64,000 bases of DNA from Candidatus Scalindua sp. SCAELEC01 (lineage in GTDB: Bacteria > Planctomycetota > Brocadiia > Brocadiales > Scalinduaceae): NCBI GenBank assembly GCA_004282745.1, contig SHMT01000009.1:63039-127038 (forward strand), read 5' to 3'. Positions 35,316 through 48,300 of this stretch are shown one piece after another. Every line of letters begins with the position of its first letter. Position 1 is the stretch's first letter. Both the position numbers and the translations under genes were made by a program. The notes beneath the pieces were generated by a model. The model saw only the letters and a list, made by a program, of their open reading frames with translations. It ran no database searches and was not told the DNA's origin.

Positions 35316-35933
35316 TCACTTTTTCTTTAGCCATTCAAAGGCTTCGACAGTCATTACGATGTGTTGATACTTGACAACATCATAAGCGCATAACTGTGAA
35401 GATAATTTCAAACGCATATCGTAGATATTCTGCGTTGATTTCCATACCATTTCATCTTTGTCCTGCATGACGAGAAGACAGCTACCCTGAATACCGAGAG
35501 ACCTGATCAAAGTTATCATTTTTTTCGTACTTGGCCGTTCAAAAACAAGCTCCTCTATCAACATAACTTCGTTCTCTTTTAGCTTCCCTAAAATAGCTGA
35601 ATAGAGAGCTACCTTTTTTGCTTTTCGAGGCATGGTATAGCGATAATCTCTTGGCCTCGGCCCAAAAATAATCCCCCCGCCTTTCCACAAAGGGGAACGA
35701 ATTGTTCCCGCTCGTGCCCTTCCAGTATGTTTTTGCGCCCACGGTTTACGACCGCCACCACTCACTTCAGACCGGGTCTTCGAAGATGCTATACAATCTC
35801 TTAAGTTCGCCTCATACATAAGCACGGCATCTCTCAAAAGAGCCTTATGAACAGTCCCGCCAAATCCATCCTCAGAAACCGATACCGGTTTTTCTAATAC
35901 TCCGTTTTTATCAAATACTTGTACTTCCAACAT
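35316..35933 (-). CDS. rplD: Ribosomal protein uL4
   Basis: Tunnel protein; in E. coli also a repressor of the S10 operon. The 205 residues contain the extended loop with S-G-G-G-R-K-P-W-A-Q-K-H-T-G-R-A-R near 58-74 and F-G-P-R-P-R-D-Y near 90-97. It starts 17 bases after rplC. Confidence 0.96.
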   Translation of the reverse strand: MLEVQVFDKNGVLEKPVSVSEDGFGGTVHKALLRDAVLMYEANLRDCIASSKTRSEVSGGGRKPWAQKHTGRARAGTIRSPLWKGGGIIFGPRPRDYRYTMPRKAKKVALYSAILGKLKENEVMLIEELVFERPSTKKMITLIRSLGIQGSCLLVMQDKDEMVWKSTQNIYDMRLKLSSQLCAYDVVKYQHIVMTVEAFEWLKKK

Positions 35934-35950
35934 ACGGTTAACGGCCTTTC

Positions 35951-36574
35951 TTATTTACACTTTTTCAAAGTAACATAACCACCTTTGGGCCCTGGTACGG
36001 CACCTTTAACACAAATGAGATTAGCACTCTCATCAACCTTCACTACCTCTAAATTCCTTACCGTCGTCCGGTCACCACCCATCCTACCTGACATTTTCCG
36101 CCCTTTCAGGACACGACCCGGATCAGTACCAGCACCAACCGAGCCAGAACCTCTGGGTCTTGTTGAGCCATGTGTTTCGGGACCACCTCGGAACCCCCAT
36201 CTCTTCATAACCCCGGCAAAACCTTTCCCTTTACTCGTTCCTGAAATATCGAGCTTATCAACACCCTCAAAAATCTTAACGGTTAACCTTTGACCAATCT
36301 CATATTGATCTCCTGATCCAACACTCAATTCTCTAATAAATCTTTTTGGACTCATGTTTGCTTTCTTGCAATGCCCAATCTCTGCCTTAGTTGAGACTTT
36401 CTCCTTTTTATCATCGAACCCGATTTGAATGGCAGTATATCCATCAACCTGCGCAGTTTTTATTTGTAAAATATCGCACGGCCCTGCTTCAATCAATGTA
36501 ATTGGAACAATCTCTCCCTGTTCGTTGTAAACCTGTGACATGCCTAGCTTTTTTCCCAGTAATCCATTTGCCAT
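35951..36574 (-). CDS. rplC: Ribosomal protein uL3
   Basis: Assembly protein near the peptidyl transferase centre. The 207 residues begin with G-L-L-G-K-K-L-G-M-S-Q-V and contain G-T-S-K-G-K-G-F-A-G-V-M-K-R-W near 116-130, then G-S-T-R-P-R-G-S-G-S-V-G, all standard. Confidence 0.97.
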   Translation of the reverse strand: MANGLLGKKLGMSQVYNEQGEIVPITLIEAGPCDILQIKTAQVDGYTAIQIGFDDKKEKVSTKAEIGHCKKANMSPKRFIRELSVGSGDQYEIGQRLTVKIFEGVDKLDISGTSKGKGFAGVMKRWGFRGGPETHGSTRPRGSGSVGAGTDPGRVLKGRKMSGRMGGDRTTVRNLEVVKVDESANLICVKGAVPGPKGGYVTLKKCK

Positions 36575-36651
36575 TTTATGTAAACCTACTATCCTATCAA
36601 TTTTAAATAACCACTAACAATAAAAAGTAAACGTTAAAGCCAGACACTCAA

Positions 36652-36969
36652 TTAAGCTTTAATTTTTATCTCAATACCAGCAGGCATGTTTAGCTTATTT
36701 AAGGCATCAACAGTTTTACCGGTTGGTTCAACTATATCAATTAACCGTTTATGAGTTCTAATCTCAAACTGTTCACGTGATTTTTTATCAACATGTGGGG
36801 AACGCAAGACCGTAAACCTCTCTATCCGTGTTGGTAAAGGTATCGGTCCACACACTTTCGCTCCGGTTCTTTTCGCAGTTTCAACTATATCAGCTGCTGA
36901 CAGGTCAAGATTCCTATGATCAAATGATTCCATTCTAATACGTATTTTAAAGTCCACTTCGTTAACCAT
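36652..36969 (-). CDS. rpsJ: Ribosomal protein uS10
   Basis: Small-subunit head protein that also joins NusB/NusG antitermination complexes. The 105 residues include F-D-H-R-N-L-D near 15-21, G-P-I-P-L-P-T-R near 41-48 and [13 protein letters not shown] near 57-69. It is 16 bases after the first tuf gene and opens the S10 operon. Confidence 0.97.
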   Translation of the reverse strand: MVNEVDFKIRIRMESFDHRNLDLSAADIVETAKRTGAKVCGPIPLPTRIERFTVLRSPHVDKKSREQFEIRTHKRLIDIVEPTGKTVDALNKLNMPAGIEIKIKA

Positions 36970-36985
36970 AACTTATCCCAATATC

Positions 36986-38188
36986 TTATGTAATAATTTT
37001 AGTAACAACACCCGCACCCACGGTCTTTCCACCTTCCCGTATCGCAAACCGCAACTCCTGCTCCATCGCTATTGGCGTCACCAGCTCTATCTCCAGTTTC
37101 GCATTGTCGCCCGGCATCACCATCTCCGCACCCCCAAGCAAATTAACTGAACCGGTCACATCCGTAGTCCTAAAATAAAACTGAGGCCTATAACCATTGA
37201 AAAACGGTGTATGTCTTCCACCCTCCTCTTTTGTCAATATATATGCCTCCGCTTCAAATTTCGTATGCGGCGTTATGCTCTTCGGAACTGCCAATACCTG
37301 CCCACGTTCCAAATCATCCTTCTCCACACCCCTCAGCAACACACCTAAATTATCACCCGCCTGACCCTGATCCAGTGTCTTATTAAACATCTCTACCCCG
37401 GTTACCACTGTCTTGCGAATCTCATCCGTCATCCCCACTATCTCAACCTCATCACCAACCTTCACTATTCCCCGCTCTACTCGCCCTGTACCAACGGTAC
37501 CTCGACCTTTGATACTAAAGACGTCCTCCAACGACATCAAAAGAGGTTTGTCAATCTCTCTTACCGGTTCCGGCAGGTAGCTATCCAACGCATCCATCAA
37601 CTGCAGTATTGGCCCGCAATTCTCACACTCTGTCTTTGCACAGCCACAACCAGCGGCCTTCAACGCCGAACCCTTTATCACAGGAATATCATCCCCGGGG
37701 TAATCATACTTACTCAACAGCTCTCGAACCTCAAGCTCTACCAACTCAAGCAACTCAGGATCTTCCATCTGGTCTAATTTATTCAGAAATACGACTATAC
37801 GGGGAACACCCACCTGCCTCGCAAGGAGGATGTGCTCACGCGTCTGCGGCATCGGACCATCCGGCGCGCTCACCACCAGAATCGCACCATCCATCTGGGC
37901 CGCACCCGTTATCATATTTTTCACATAATCAGCATGCCCGGGGCAATCCACATGTGCATAATGCCTCGTATCAGTCTCATACTCCACATGTGCTATCGCT
38001 ATCGTTATTCCACGATCTCGCTCCTCAGGTGCATTGTCTATCGAATCAAATGCCCTCGCTTTGGCATTACCCTTTACTGCCAATGTGTTTGTTATCACCG
38101 ATGTCAACGTTGTCTTACCGTGATCCACATGCCCTATCGTCCCCACATTTACATGCGGTTTCGTTCTTTGAAATACCTCCTTAGCCAT
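36986..38188 (-). CDS. tuf: Elongation factor Tu, copy in the str operon
   Basis: Delivers aminoacyl-tRNA to the ribosome using GTP. The 400 residues include the P-loop G-H-V-D-H-G-K-T-T at 19-27, switch regions R-G-I-T-I (59-63) and D-C-P-G-H (81-85), and N-K-L-D at 136-139. A cysteine-rich stretch replaces the usual acidic loop at residues 181-191 (C-x-C-x4-C-x2-C). Domains 2 and 3 follow normally. The protein is identical to the copy at 52822-54024, and the DNA is nearly so, with identity ending about 9 bases past the stop and at the start codon. It lies between fusA and rpsJ, the usual tufA position. Confidence 0.98.
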   Translation of the reverse strand: MAKEVFQRTKPHVNVGTIGHVDHGKTTLTSVITNTLAVKGNAKARAFDSIDNAPEERDRGITIAIAHVEYETDTRHYAHVDCPGHADYVKNMITGAAQMDGAILVVSAPDGPMPQTREHILLARQVGVPRIVVFLNKLDQMEDPELLELVELEVRELLSKYDYPGDDIPVIKGSALKAAGCGCAKTECENCGPILQLMDALDSYLPEPVREIDKPLLMSLEDVFSIKGRGTVGTGRVERGIVKVGDEVEIVGMTDEIRKTVVTGVEMFNKTLDQGQAGDNLGVLLRGVEKDDLERGQVLAVPKSITPHTKFEAEAYILTKEEGGRHTPFFNGYRPQFYFRTTDVTGSVNLLGGAEMVMPGDNAKLEIELVTPIAMEQELRFAIREGGKTVGAGVVTKIIT

Positions 38189-38266
38189 TTAACTTTACTC
38201 CTCCAATGATAATTTTTAATAATTCACATGCATCATGATAAAACACTAAACAAAATCAATTTACCA

Positions 38267-40333
38267 TTATGTTGCCGCACTATGGACTTTAGCCGGCATC
38301 GGTTTATATTCTAGCGGTTCAGCAGTATACGATCCCCTGCCCTGAGTTATTGACCTCAAAACTGTTGTATATCCAAAAGTCTCAGCCAACGGAATTTTAC
38401 CCTTTATTATCCTCAAATCCCCCACAGTCAGCAACTCAACGATATCTGCACGGCGGCTGTGAAGTTCGCCAAGCACATCACCCAGAAAGGTCTCTGGGAT
38501 CGTAACCTCTATCTTCATTATTGGCTCAAGAATAACTGATTTAGCTTTATCAACACCATCTTTCAAAGCCATACTTGCAGCATTATAAAAAGCAATTTCA
38601 GATGAATCTACTTGATGCATCGACCCATCTATCAATGTCACTTTTATGTTTATAAGAGGATGCCCGCCCGACAAACCTGTCTCCGCAGTATCTCTAATAC
38701 CCTTTTCAACGGCCTTAATATATGGTTTCGATATTGCACCACCCACAATTTTATTAACGAATTCAACAGACTTTTCACCTTCGTACGGTTCTAGGATAAT
38801 CTCAACATGACCATATTGACCCCGACCACCTGTCTGTTTAATAAATTTTGCCTCGATTTCCACCTTTTTCTTGATCGTTTCACGATATGAGACCCGAGGT
38901 GAACCAACATTCGCATTAATGTTAAACTCTGAAAGCATCCTATTTTTTAACACTTCAAGATGCAATTCTCCCATGCCTGCAATAATCATCTGTCCAGTTT
39001 CTTTATCATTTGTAACCTTAAAAGTGGGGTCCTCTTTTGCCAATCTGCCCAAAACAATACCCAATTTCTCCTTTTCAGCCTCAGACTTTGGCTCAATCGC
39101 CATCGAGATAACCGTTTCGGGAAAATCAATCTGTTCTAAAACAATCGGTTTTTCTTCTTCACACAAGGTATCTCCGGTTGCCACTTGCTTAAGACCGATT
39201 ACGGCAACAATCTCACCAACTGAAGCACTATCCAGCTGCTCACGATTATTAGCATGCATCCGATAAATCCTGCTTACAAGCTCTTTATTCCCTCCTCTGG
39301 GATTTAAGTACCTTTTCCCCGATTCCACCTTTCCAGAATATATCCGTATATAGGTGAGATCACCATGCTTATCAGAGGCTATTTTGAATGCCAAAGCACT
39401 AAAAGGTTCCCCAACAGAAGGTTTTCTCTCTACGGCAGATTCATCTTTTGGATGAATTCCCTTTACTGGTGGCACATCCAATGGAGAAGGTAAATAAGCA
39501 CCAACAGCGTCCAATAATTGCTGAACACCTTTATTCTTAAATGCGGAACCACACAAAACTGGTATTAAGTTGTCTGAAACAACCCCTTCACGAATAGCTT
39601 TTATAATGTCAGACTCAGTAATCTCACTCTCATTGAGGTACTTATCCATAAACCAGTCAACCTTATCGGCAATCCCCTCGATCATCAACTCTCGATACTT
39701 TTTATAAAGCGCTACCATATCTTCGGGAATATCTACTACTTCATAATTCTCTCCAGCAGCATCGTCCGCTTTCCCATAGACATATGCCTTCCCCTTTACC
39801 AAATCAACAACTCCCACAAAATCCGCTTCTTTCCCAAGTGGCAGCTGTATTGGAATTGCCTTTTTACTGAGTTTACCCTTAATATCATCAACGACTTTTA
39901 TAAAATCGGAACCAACCCTATCCATCTTATTCACAAAGCAAATCCTCGGCACCTTGTATCTATCAGCCTGCCTCCACACCGTCTCCGATTGGGCCTCCAC
40001 ACCACTAACCGCACAAAACACACATATTGCCCCATCCAAAACACGAAGCGATCGCTCCACCTCCATGGTAAAGTCGACATGACCCGGTGTATCGATTAAG
40101 TTTACATGATAATCACCCCACTCACAAGAAGTGGCTGCTGCGGTTATTGTAATTCCACGCTTTTGCTCCTCCTCCATCCAGTCCATAACCGCGGTTCCCT
40201 CATGAACCTCCCCAAGTTTAAAGTTTCTCCCGGTATAATAGAGGATTCTCTCAGAAACTGTTGTTTTGCCGGCATCTATATGAGCCGCGATACCTATATT
40301 TCTTAAACTTTCCAGCCTATCCTTCTTCTTCAT
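38267..40333 (-). CDS. fusA: Elongation factor G
   Basis: GTPase that drives ribosomal translocation. The 688 residues show G1 as A-H-I-D-A-G-K-T-T near 17-25, D-T-P-G-H-V-D-F near 81-88 and N-K-M-D near 135-138, then domains II-V. Domain IV contains G-G-R-G-Q-Y-G-H-V and G-L-S-G-G-H-P. It abuts rpsG with no gap and is followed by tuf after 78 bases, the classic str operon. Confidence 0.97.
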   Translation of the reverse strand: MKKKDRLESLRNIGIAAHIDAGKTTVSERILYYTGRNFKLGEVHEGTAVMDWMEEEQKRGITITAAATSCEWGDYHVNLIDTPGHVDFTMEVERSLRVLDGAICVFCAVSGVEAQSETVWRQADRYKVPRICFVNKMDRVGSDFIKVVDDIKGKLSKKAIPIQLPLGKEADFVGVVDLVKGKAYVYGKADDAAGENYEVVDIPEDMVALYKKYRELMIEGIADKVDWFMDKYLNESEITESDIIKAIREGVVSDNLIPVLCGSAFKNKGVQQLLDAVGAYLPSPLDVPPVKGIHPKDESAVERKPSVGEPFSALAFKIASDKHGDLTYIRIYSGKVESGKRYLNPRGGNKELVSRIYRMHANNREQLDSASVGEIVAVIGLKQVATGDTLCEEEKPIVLEQIDFPETVISMAIEPKSEAEKEKLGIVLGRLAKEDPTFKVTNDKETGQMIIAGMGELHLEVLKNRMLSEFNINANVGSPRVSYRETIKKKVEIEAKFIKQTGGRGQYGHVEIILEPYEGEKSVEFVNKIVGGAISKPYIKAVEKGIRDTAETGLSGGHPLINIKVTLIDGSMHQVDSSEIAFYNAASMALKDGVDKAKSVILEPIMKIEVTIPETFLGDVLGELHSRRADIVELLTVGDLRIIKGKIPLAETFGYTTVLRSITQGRGSYTAEPLEYKPMPAKVHSAAT

Positions 40334-40816
40334 TTAGTATCTACTCCACCCAAAATGCGCAAAGGCCTTATTTGCTTCTGCCATTTTATGGGTATTTTCT
40401 CTCTGTGTTATCGAAACACCCTGTTTTTTATATGCATCTGATATTTCATCTGCAAATTTTATATACGAAGCCTTACCTTTTTTGTTTCGTACAGCATTAA
40501 TAATCCACCTCATCGCCAATGACAGCTGCCGTTTTCTTGACACCTCAATAGGAACCTGGTATGTGGCACCACCAACACGCCGAGACTTGACTTCCACCAA
40601 TGGTTTAACATTATTAATTGCAGTTTCTAAAATTTCCAATGGTTCTTTATCTTCAAATCGGGTTCTTAGATGCTCCATCGCCCGATAGACAAGCTTCTCT
40701 GCAACACTTTTTTTCCCCTTGTGCATTAAGCAATTTACAATCTTTGAAACTAACTGGCTTTGATAACGGACATCAGGCTTCAAATATGTCTCGGTACTCT
40801 TAAATTGCAACGACAT
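40334..40816 (-). CDS. rpsG: Ribosomal protein uS7
   Basis: Nucleates assembly of the small-subunit head and, in E. coli, represses the str operon. The 160 residues include V-S-K-I-V-N-C-L-M-H-K-G-K-K near 23-36, P-L-V-E-V-K-S-R-R-V-G-G-A-T-Y-Q-V-P near 72-89 and the C-terminal A-H-F-G-W-S-R-Y. Its stop is directly followed by the fusA start. Confidence 0.97.
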   Translation of the reverse strand: MSLQFKSTETYLKPDVRYQSQLVSKIVNCLMHKGKKSVAEKLVYRAMEHLRTRFEDKEPLEILETAINNVKPLVEVKSRRVGGATYQVPIEVSRKRQLSLAMRWIINAVRNKKGKASYIKFADEISDAYKKQGVSITQRENTHKMAEANKAFAHFGWSRY

Positions 40817-40859
40817 AAAACACTACTCCAAAAATATAAAAATACGAATGATAAAAATA

Positions 40860-41228
40860 TCAGGAACGCTTCGTTCCATATTTAGACCTACCTCTTTTCC
40901 TACCGTCGACTCCGGCCGTATCTAGCTTACCTCGGATTATATGATACTTTATCCCTGGAAGATCACGCACTCTCCCTCCCCTCAACAGTACGATCGAATG
41001 CTCTTGAAGATTATGTCCCTCACCCGGAATATAAGCGTTAACCTCCTTGCCATTCGTCAAGCGAACCCTTGCCGCTTTTCTTAAAGCCGAATTAGGCTTT
41101 TTAGGTGTCCTCGTCATTACCTGAAGACACACACCCTTTTTTTGAGGACATCTGTCCAAATCGACACTTTTGCTCTTCTTTACAATCTTTTTTCTACCTT
41201 TTCTCACAAGCTGATTAATTGTTGGCAT
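40860..41228 (-). CDS. rpsL: Ribosomal protein uS12
   Basis: Decoding-site protein. The 122 residues begin [11 protein letters not shown] and contain the two loops where streptomycin resistance arises, [11 protein letters not shown] near 41-51 and G-G-R-V-R-D-L-P-G near 83-91; both are wild type (Lys and Lys/Arg at the usual positions). It follows rpoC after 20 bases. Confidence 0.97.
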   Translation of the reverse strand: MPTINQLVRKGRKKIVKKSKSVDLDRCPQKKGVCLQVMTRTPKKPNSALRKAARVRLTNGKEVNAYIPGEGHNLQEHSIVLLRGGRVRDLPGIKYHIIRGKLDTAGVDGRKRGRSKYGTKRS

Positions 41229-41248
41229 ATGTTAGATTACCTTCCCGT

Positions 41249-44200
41249 TTAACTCGACAAAGACAACTGGTCTTCCTCAACCTCTTCATCTTCAGATTGT
41301 TCAACCTTTGTACTCTCCGCCGACAATTTATGGTAAAACTTGGCCCCGGTACCAGTTGGTACCAGATGCCCCAAAATTACATTTTCCTTTAATCCGACAA
41401 GCTCGTCTCTCTTCCCTTCCAAAGCAGCCTTTGTTAACACTTTTGTTGTCTCTTGGAACGAGGCTGCAGATATGAAGCTATCAGACTGAATCGAGGCCTT
41501 CGTTATTCCCAAAAGCAGGGAATTAGCGGTTGCAGGTTTCTCGTTTTTCTCTTTTGCCTTACGGTTAATTTCTTTAAATTGATACCTGTCAATAATGGCA
41601 TTGGGTAACAACATTGTGTCGTTAGGATCCTCTACTTGCACTTTTCGCAACATCTGTGAAACAATTATCTCTACATGCTTATCATCAATTGGCACATTTT
41701 GAGAACGATACACATTCTGAACTTCCTTAATTGTGTACTCCTGCAATTCCTCTTCTCCACAAATCCGTAGGATATCTTGCAAAACAAGTGGACCCTCAAC
41801 CAATGGGTCCCCCGATTTTACCCTATCACCGCGATGAACCCTTAAATGCTTACCACGAGGAACCAGATGCTCGATTTCTAAACCTGATTCACCTTTCACA
41901 ATGATTGTCCTCTTTCCCCTTCTCTTTTCTCCCAGCTCTACTATTCCATCTATCTCACTCATTACGGCTGGATCTTTTGGTCTTCGTGCCTCAAGAATCT
42001 CGGAAACCCTCGGTAGCCCCCCTGTAATATCTTCTGTTCTTGTAATCTCCCGCGGTGTTTTAGCAAGGAGTGTTCCCGCCGTAACGACCTCTTCATTTTC
42101 AACCTCTATGTGAGCCTTTTCTGGTATGGGATAAAGACCCTGAATTTTACCATCCTCAGTTTCCAGAATAATCTGGGGATGCAAATCACCCTTATGCTCA
42201 ATAATCACACTTCTATTAATGTTGGTAACCGCATCGTACTCTTTTCTCATCGTCTTGTTTTCTATTATATCCTCAAAGCGTACCACTCCACCCATCTCTG
42301 CCAAGATTGGAGTCATGTGAGGGTCCCACTTAATTATTGCCTTATTCAAGGCAACCTTTTCCCCCTCCTTTATTTGAACAATCGCGCCAAGAGGAACCAC
42401 ATGCCTCTCAATTTGCCTCCCCTTTTCATCAAGAATGCAAATTTCACCTTTCCCGTCCAGCGCTATTTGTTCCCCCTCAGGATTCTCAACAATATTCAAT
42501 TCGCTATATTTAACGCGACCAGCCCTTTTAACCCTAATCTCGTTTTCTTCAATAGAGCGAGTTGCGGTACCTCCAATATGAAAAGTCTTCATCGTTAGCT
42601 GTGTTCCCGGTTCCCCTATTGACTGTGCAGCTATCATCCCGACCGCGCTACCGTTCTCCACCATCTTACCTTTAGAAAGATCAAGACCATAACATTTAAC
42701 ACACAACCCAGTTGGCAATTCACAGGTTAAAGGGGAACGAACCCGAATCTTTTCATAACCCAAAGCCTCTATCTTTTTCGCCTTCTCCTCTGTAATCAAC
42801 TCGTTCTCACGTACGATTTCCTCATCCTTAACCAAATCAACAATATTATTCAGGGAAACCCTTCCACGTATAATTTTTGAAAGTGATACCTCTACACGGT
42901 CACCACGATAAACCGCACTTTTACAAATTCCGTTCAGAGTTCCACAATCAACGGCGTTGATTATAACATTTTGGGCAACATCTGCAAGTTTTCTTGTTAA
43001 ATAACCCGAGTCTGCAGTTTTTAATGCGGTATCAGCTAGACCTTTACGGGCTCCATGGGTCGAGCTAAAATATTCCAGAACATTTAATCCTTCCCTAAAG
43101 TTTGCCTTAATCGGTGTTTCAATAATTTTACCAGAAGGCTTTGCCATTAATCCTCTCATCCCTGCCAGCTGCCTAAGCTGCTGTGTGCTTCCTCGTGCAC
43201 CGGAAGCGGACATCAGATAAACGGGATTGAGATAGGGAGTGCCATCTCTCACATCATTTTTAATCGCCTCAATCATCTCTTCCGCTACAAGTTCACCTGC
43301 ATAGGTCCACTCATCAATAATTTGATTATATCTCTCACCTTCGGTAATAATACCTTTCCTATACAATTTTTGCGTTTTTTCCACTTGCTTTTGCGTCTTA
43401 TCCAAAATTTCCTGTTTCTTAACTGGCATTTTCAAATCGGTTATCGATATTGAAAGTCCAGCCTTCGTGCTCTCCTTAAAACCAATTTCCTTTATTTTAT
43501 CCAACAAATCAATGGTACTTTTTTTCCCCAAAATTTTGTAACAATCTTGAATTAAATTATTAATCAACCGGTTATCTAGCGGGTAATTATAGAATGGTAA
43601 GCCATCAGGAAGAACATCATTGAAGATAACACGTCCAACCGTCGTCGTGCACAAGAGCCCCTTCATTGGTTCCTCTCCTTCGGCTCCCAAAACAACTTTA
43701 CCGGGTGCCATCCGAATACCAATTTGTGTATGAATTCCAACCTTTTTGTCAGCATATGCCATCAAAAGCTCATCGATACTTCCGAAATTTTTTGGCTTAA
43801 CTTTAGAATCCTTGCCTACCCCATCTGTAGTAAGAAAAAAACAACCCAAAACAATGTCCTGAGAGGGAGAAATAATCGGCTCACCGGAAGCAGGCGAAAA
43901 GATATTGTGTACCGAAAGCATAAGCGTATGCGCCTCAATCTGTGCTTCGACTGATAGTGGTAAATGTACTGCCATTTGGTCACCATCAAAATCGGCATTA
44001 AAGCCCCGGCACACCAACGGATGCAATTTTATTGCGTTACCTTCAACGAGTACTGGTTCAAATGCCTGAATACCCATACGATGTAAAGTTGGTGCACGAT
44101 TGAGGAGTACTAAATGCTTGTGAATAACATCATCAAGAATATCCCAAACCTCCTCCTCTTGTCTCGAAAGCATTTTTTTGGCACTCTTGATGGTATCAGC

Positions 44201-45346
44201 CAATCCAATTTCTCTTAAACGTCGTATGATAAACGGTTGAAACAATTCAAGTGCTATTTTCTTGGGGATACCACACTGTCTCAACTTCAAATCGGGACCA
44301 ACAACAATTACCGAACGAGCAGAATAATCAACACGCTTTCCGAGAAGATTTTCCCTAAAACGTCCCTGTTTACCCTTAATCATATCAGTTAATGACTTCA
44401 AAGGCCTATTGTTACTTCCAAGAATAGGGCGTTTACTTCTACTATTATCAAAAAGAGCGTCTACCGCCTGTTGTAGCATCCTCTTTTCATTCCTTATTAT
44501 CACATCGGGTGCATTAAGATCAATCAGTTTTTTAAGACGGTTATTACGATTGATAATTCTCCGATAAAGATCATTAAGATCGGAACTTGCGAAATCTCCG
44601 CTCTCCAATAACACCAAAGGCCTTAAATCCGGAGGAATTACCGATACCACATCCATCACCATCCACTCCGGTTCGTTATCTGAACCAATAAAGGCCTCAA
44701 CAATCTCCAATCTCTTTGTAATATCTTTAGCTCTCTGTTTTGACTTTGTCTCTTTCAACTCACGCCTCAAGTCCTCAGACAACTGCGGCAAATCCAAATT
44801 CGCAAGCAATTTCCTAATCGCCTCTGCCCCCATATCTGCCTTAAAGCTAGACTCTCCAAATGTCTCCTTAGCCGACCGATACTCATCTTCAGTCAAAACG
44901 TCCCCTACCTTTAGTTCTGTGTTCCCAGGATCAATCACAACATAATCTTGAAAGTATACAATCCTTTCAAGCACGCGAGTTTTAATACTGAGTAGGGTAC
45001 CTATCCTCGTTGGCATCGCCTTAAAAAACCAAATATGAACAACTGGTGTTGCCAGATTAATATGGCCCATTCTCTTCCTTCTCACACGAGAATGAGTTAC
45101 CTTGACGCCGCATCTATCACAAACAATCCCTTTATGTTTAATACCCTTATACTTACCACAAAAACATTCCCAATTACGTTCTGGTCCAAAAATACGCTCA
45201 CAAAATAGACCGTCCTTTTCCGCTCGGTATGTCCGGTAGTTAATAGTTTCCGGTTTTTTAACCTCGCCATACGATTTATTTCTTATCTCTTCTGCTGAAG
45301 TCAATGTTATCCTGGCAGAACTATACTCATTTATTTTTTCATACAT
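41249..45346 (-). CDS. rpoC: RNA polymerase beta' subunit
   Basis: Catalytic large subunit. I start it at the ATG at 45346 (M-Y-E-K-I-N-E-Y) with AAGG about 9 bases upstream; the open frame runs 19 codons further into the end of rpoB from a TTG. The 1365 residues contain the zinc ribbon C-F-C-G-K-Y and C-D-R-C-G near 60-80, the catalytic Mg site N-A-D-F-D-G-D near 450-456, the bridge-helix and trigger-loop region with the [12 protein letters not shown] motif near 905, and an acidic tail rich in E and D. No large lineage insertion is obvious. Confidence 0.97.
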   Translation of the reverse strand: MYEKINEYSSARITLTSAEEIRNKSYGEVKKPETINYRTYRAEKDGLFCERIFGPERNWECFCGKYKGIKHKGIVCDRCGVKVTHSRVRRKRMGHINLATPVVHIWFFKAMPTRIGTLLSIKTRVLERIVYFQDYVVIDPGNTELKVGDVLTEDEYRSAKETFGESSFKADMGAEAIRKLLANLDLPQLSEDLRRELKETKSKQRAKDITKRLEIVEAFIGSDNEPEWMVMDVVSVIPPDLRPLVLLESGDFASSDLNDLYRRIINRNNRLKKLIDLNAPDVIIRNEKRMLQQAVDALFDNSRSKRPILGSNNRPLKSLTDMIKGKQGRFRENLLGKRVDYSARSVIVVGPDLKLRQCGIPKKIALELFQPFIIRRLREIGLADTIKSAKKMLSRQEEEVWDILDDVIHKHLVLLNRAPTLHRMGIQAFEPVLVEGNAIKLHPLVCRGFNADFDGDQMAVHLPLSVEAQIEAHTLMLSVHNIFSPASGEPIISPSQDIVLGCFFLTTDGVGKDSKVKPKNFGSIDELLMAYADKKVGIHTQIGIRMAPGKVVLGAEGEEPMKGLLCTTTVGRVIFNDVLPDGLPFYNYPLDNRLINNLIQDCYKILGKKSTIDLLDKIKEIGFKESTKAGLSISITDLKMPVKKQEILDKTQKQVEKTQKLYRKGIITEGERYNQIIDEWTYAGELVAEEMIEAIKNDVRDGTPYLNPVYLMSASGARGSTQQLRQLAGMRGLMAKPSGKIIETPIKANFREGLNVLEYFSSTHGARKGLADTALKTADSGYLTRKLADVAQNVIINAVDCGTLNGICKSAVYRGDRVEVSLSKIIRGRVSLNNIVDLVKDEEIVRENELITEEKAKKIEALGYEKIRVRSPLTCELPTGLCVKCYGLDLSKGKMVENGSAVGMIAAQSIGEPGTQLTMKTFHIGGTATRSIEENEIRVKRAGRVKYSELNIVENPEGEQIALDGKGEICILDEKGRQIERHVVPLGAIVQIKEGEKVALNKAIIKWDPHMTPILAEMGGVVRFEDIIENKTMRKEYDAVTNINRSVIIEHKGDLHPQIILETEDGKIQGLYPIPEKAHIEVENEEVVTAGTLLAKTPREITRTEDITGGLPRVSEILEARRPKDPAVMSEIDGIVELGEKRRGKRTIIVKGESGLEIEHLVPRGKHLRVHRGDRVKSGDPLVEGPLVLQDILRICGEEELQEYTIKEVQNVYRSQNVPIDDKHVEIIVSQMLRKVQVEDPNDTMLLPNAIIDRYQFKEINRKAKEKNEKPATANSLLLGITKASIQSDSFISAASFQETTKVLTKAALEGKRDELVGLKENVILGHLVPTGTGAKFYHKLSAESTKVEQSEDEEVEEDQLSLSS

Positions 45347-45380
45347 AACACAAGCCTTGGTTAAGTGTTCGCCAAATATT

Positions 45381-48300
45381 CTATAGAGTAGTTTCCTTCT
45401 CAAGCTTTAATGAGAGACCAAGACCTTCTATCTCCTTAGAAAGCACTTCAAACGAAGCCGGAGTACCCGCCTCCAATGTATTATTACCCTTGATCATAGA
45501 TTCATAAATCCTTGTTCGCCCTTCAACATCATCACTCTTCACCGTGAGAAGTTCTTGCAAGTTATAAGCAGCACCATAAGCTTCTAAAGCCCACACCTCC
45601 ATTTCACCAAAACGCTGTCCACCAAAACGTGCCTTCCCCCCTAAAGGTTGTTGAGTTATTAAGGAATAAGGTCCAGTAGCCCTGGCATGCACCTTTTCAT
45701 CAACTAGATGGTGTAGTTTTAACATATACATATATCCTACGGTAACTTTTTGTTGAAATGGTTCTCCCGTACGCCCATCAAACAAAGTAGCTTTACCATC
45801 AGTTGGTAACCCTGCCTCCTGTAACGCACTAATGACATCAGCCTCTTTTGCACCATCGAAGATTGGTGTGACAGATTGAAATCCCAGTTTTTTTGAGGCC
45901 CAACCTAAATGCGTTTCAAGAAGCTGGCCAAGATTCATCCTGGAAGGGACACCCAATGGATTTAACACCATTTCGACCGGTGTACCATCCTCCAAAAAAG
46001 GCATGTCTTCAACCGGCAATATTTTGGCAATTACCCCTTTGTTACCATGCCTTCCGGCCATCTTATCACCGACAGACAACCTTCTCTTAGTCGCAATAGA
46101 TACTTTTGCCACTTCCAACACACCGCTTGGTAACTCATCTCCCCGTTTTAATTGACTTATTTTAATGTTTGCTTCTTCTTTCAAAGAATTAAATTTTGCC
46201 TGATACTGTTCACAAACTTCAGTTATTTCGGCACTTATAGCCAAGTTAGACCCTAAATCAAATTTTTTCAGATCAAATTTCCCTTGTAAAGCAAGAACAC
46301 TCTCAACGTCTGTCTCATCAGAGATTCGTAACGGTTGACCGGTCCCTAAATCGGTAAGTGGACCACCAAGTATATCCGTAATTTCCTGAACCATTTTAAT
46401 AAACTCTGGTGCTACCAAATCTCCCAATGTAGATTCCACCTCTTTTATATCATTTACTATTTTCTGTCTCTTATCTTCAGAAAGATGTGCACGCCTTGAA
46501 AAAAGTTTTGTGTCAATCACAACACCTTCAATACCTGAAGGTACCTCCAGAGAAACGTTTTTCACATCCTCACCCGCTCTACCAAAAATTGCATGCAACA
46601 GTTTTTCCTCGGGAGACAGCTCACTTCGACTTTTCGGAGCTATCTTACCGACAAGAATATCTGATGGTTTTACTTTTGTTCCAACTCGAATTATACCGTT
46701 TTCATCAAGATTACTCAACGCTCGCTCAGAAACATTTGGTATATCTCTCGTAAACTCCTCTCGCCCAAGTGTTGTTTCCCTCACTTCAACCTCAAACTCA
46801 TCCCTATGTACTGAAGTATATTTATCACCCCTCAATAAACTCTCACTTACTACGATAGCATCTTCAAAGTTATAACCATCCCAAGTCATAAAGGCAACCA
46901 AAACATTCTTACCCAGACTTAATTCACCATCAAACGTAGCCGCACCATCCGCAATAACTTCTCCTTTTTTTACCTTCTGCCCCTCTTTAACAATTGGCTT
47001 ATGATTCAAACAGGTTCCCTCGTTTAAACCCACGTTCTTCCTCAAGGTATAAAGCTCATTTCCATTAAGCTCAATCTGCCTGGCATCAACCCGTGAAACC
47101 ACCCCGTTATTTTTCGCACAGACAACCATACTCGAATTACGCGCCACGACCTTCTCCATTCCCGTTGCAATGAGCGGCGGTTCAGTCTGAAGCAAAGGTA
47201 CTGCTTGACGTTGCATATTTGCACCCATTAAAGCCCTATTAGCATCACTATGTTCCAAAAAAGGTATCAAACTTGTAGACACACCAACCAACTGCTTCGG
47301 AGACACGTCGATATAATCAACATCGGTTGTTTTAACAAGAAGAAAATCACCATTACACCGTGCAAGCAACTCTTTATCTGATCCTTTTTCAACAAAAGGA
47401 TCTTGTGAATCAGCAGGGGCAAGAACCTTGTTCTCTTCCTCGTCAGCCCGTAAACTAACAAACTCATTCGTCAATTTCCCCTTTTCAACTTTCATATACG
47501 GGGTAGTCAAGAAACCATAACTATCCACTGTTGCAAAAATTGTTAATGAAGCAATCAACCCGATATTTGTTCCTTCTGGCGTTTCAATTGGACAAATCCT
47601 CCCATAATGGGACAAATGAACATCTCGCACATCAAACCCTGCCCTCTTCCTATTAAGCCCACCCGGTCCCAATGCACTTAACCGTCTCTCGTGCGTAAGT
47701 TGCGCAAGAGGATTCGTCTGATCCAAAACCTGGGATAATTCACCTCGACTGAAAAAGTACTCTATGGTTGAAAAAATTGTTCTTGAATTTATGAGAATTC
47801 TCGGAGTCAGTTGGTCATGGTCTTTAACATTCATTCTCTCTTGCACAGTCCTTCTTAACTTCAAAAATCCCTTTCTCAATTCCTCACCGAACAATTCATC
47901 GATCGTTCTTAATCTCCTGTTACCCAAGTGATCAATATCATCAACGCTTCCCTTACCATTTCGCAGGCCAATTATGTACTTAATCGAATTAATAAAATCT
48001 TCAGAACAGAGCGCCATTTCATCGGCCTTTAAATCCTGATTAAGCTTTCTGTTCAACCGAAATCTTCCCACGAGGCCAAGTCGATACCTCTTATAATCAA
48101 AAAATTTGTCGTAAAACAATTGCTTTGCTTTATCGAGGTGCTGGGGATTGCCCGGCCGGAACCTTGAATAGATCTTTAACAGCGCGTCTTCATGTGAATC
48201 TGTATAATCGGTTTCTAATGTATTTAAAATCAAAGGATCATCCATATCCTTTATAACCTGAAACTCCTCAACGCCCAAATCAATAACCAGCTTCACAACA

